In this document: positions 39,909-40,659 of the stretch, in pieces
Numbering within the stretch: position 1 is the first letter of the stretch
How the letters are laid out: each line of letters begins with the position of its first letter
Origin: Moraxellaceae bacterium AER2_44_116
GTDB lineage: Bacteria; Pseudomonadota; Gammaproteobacteria; Pseudomonadales; Moraxellaceae
Direction: 5' to 3'
DNA length: 40,659 nucleotides
Assembly: GCA_006546595.1 (NCBI GenBank)
Contig: VIAD01000020.1
Span: 1-40,659, forward strand
The notes under the pieces: model-generated
Seen by the model: the letters and a program-made list of their open reading frames with translations, nothing else
Told to the model about the DNA's origin: nothing
Databases searched by the model: none
Made by a program: the position numbers and the translations under genes

Positions 39909-40659
39909 ATGAATTCATCAAAAATTTATAGCCTTTTTGTAACATTATTTTTCATCACAACGCCTGTTACTTACGGATTTGAACTTCCCGCCTTACCGTC
40001 AAGCACCCAAAAAGGCATGCAGTCATTATTCAGCCACGGCAAAGACTACTTTTCTACGTTCGGTAATTTACGGCAACAAGTCCTTTTAAAAAAAGACAAA
40101 CACGCTTTGGCCGAGATCTACAAAATGGCTCAACAAGGCTATATGGATGCCATAATTTTTATTGGCTATTTGTATGATAATGGCGAAGGTGGAGTAGCAA
40201 AAAACTCTAGATTAGCGGCTCAGTTTTGGTATGTTGCCGCTAAAAAAGGCGAAGCGTTAGCCTGCTATAACCTAGGAATTCTTTACTGGCAGGGTCGTGG
40301 AGTTGCTAAAAACGAAGAAACTGCTCGACAATTATTTGCCGTCGCCTCCGATCATTTTATGTCGCTGTCTGATTTTATTCTTGGGCTAATTGCCGAAGAA
40401 CGTGGTGATGTTACTAACGCTTTAAATTACTACAAAGACGCTAACTCACAAAAACATCCAACGATTGCCGCACGTCGAGCGATTTTATTGCTGAAAACAC
40501 AAGGCGCATCAACAACGGATCAAGTTTTTCCTGTGCTGTTACAGGCGGCCGAGCAGTGGGATGCACTAGCTCAGTACCATCTGGCGCGTTTTTATGCGAG
40601 TGGAATTGGCAATGCTGACAATACCAACAACCCTGTAGAAGCGGCTTACTGGCTACAGA
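39909..40659 (+). CDS. Secreted Sel1-repeat protein, 5' part (cut by window end)
   Basis: Open from ATG 39909 to the window edge (250 codons), preceded by AGGAG. A signal peptide is clear (LFVTLFFITTPVTYG). TPR-like Sel1 repeats follow: AEIYKMAQQGYMDAIIFIGYLYDNGEG (shown here by its ends AEIYKMA and YDNGEG), AAQFWYVAAKKGEALACYNLGILYW, and a third unit near YHLARFYASG. Sel1 proteins act as scaffolds for protein-protein contacts, often in envelope or secretion functions. It is on the opposite strand to the transfer genes and may belong to the next module. Total length unknown. Confidence 0.85.
   Translation, partial: MNSSKIYSLFVTLFFITTPVTYGFELPALPSSTQKGMQSLFSHGKDYFSTFGNLRQQVLLKKDKHALAEIYKMAQQGYMDAIIFIGYLYDNGEGGVAKNSRLAAQFWYVAAKKGEALACYNLGILYWQGRGVAKNEETARQLFAVASDHFMSLSDFILGLIAEERGDVTNALNYYKDANSQKHPTIAARRAILLLKTQGASTTDQVFPVLLQAAEQWDALAQYHLARFYASGIGNADNTNNPVEAAYWLQ

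Overview
The window reads as part of a low-GC gammaproteobacterial mobile replicon, either a plasmid or an integrative conjugative element. The protein families (AlkB with an AlkJ-like alcohol dehydrogenase, an RND pump and START-domain proteins) suggest Pseudomonadales/Moraxellaceae-like hosts, but the genus is inference only. Backbone genes sit at both ends and a lipid/hydrocarbon cargo lies between them. I see no rRNA, tRNA, CRISPR array, replication initiator or iterons.

Left end (1-3715): the end of an IS21-type element, two small minus-strand hypothetical genes, then a partition locus (small HTH protein, ParA, ParB). AT-rich palindromes TAAARTATAYTTTA lie around the HTH gene. The same 18-bp palindrome AATTTAGCATGCTAAATT occurs on both sides of the locus, the second time inside a 46-bp perfect palindrome, and is a good parS candidate. 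A rotted IS110-family transposase gene follows parB.

Cargo (3739-31226): (a) a consensus-like promoter, an operator and a gutted thiolase gene, then an operon of two MaoC/HadAB-like dehydratase subunits, an SDR and an acyl-CoA dehydrogenase, i.e. a beta-oxidation-like set that has lost its thiolase; (b) a TetR gene, then on the same strand a TetR-adaptor-RND efflux operon; (c) divergent alkB, a START-domain gene and its frameshifted paralogue, an alpha/beta hydrolase and alkJ; (d) a TetR gene with a BtrH-like acyltransferase and three consecutive hotdog thioesterases, then a periplasmic solute-binding-like protein; (e) a class-3 aldehyde dehydrogenase and a PF10118 protein divergent from a ferredoxin reductase/diiron-protein pair; (f) a hybrid histidine kinase.

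The main regulatory observation is an operator, TTGGYC-N4-GRCCAA, seen five times, only at the promoters of modules (a), (d) and (e). One copy exactly fills the -35/-10 spacer of the module (d) tetR promoter. The modules therefore look like one TetR-family regulon for processing fatty acyl groups or a related lipid, built around an uncharacterised diiron oxygenase.

Right end (31441-40659): a minus-strand run of transfer-type genes (double-OB-like protein, two-TM membrane protein, sigma/HTH-like protein, VirD4/TraD-type coupling ATPase, unknown protein, lipoprotein), a divergent HTH regulator, a small hypothetical gene, and a secreted Sel1-repeat protein cut by the window edge. The rest of any secretion system and the relaxase are not recognisable here.
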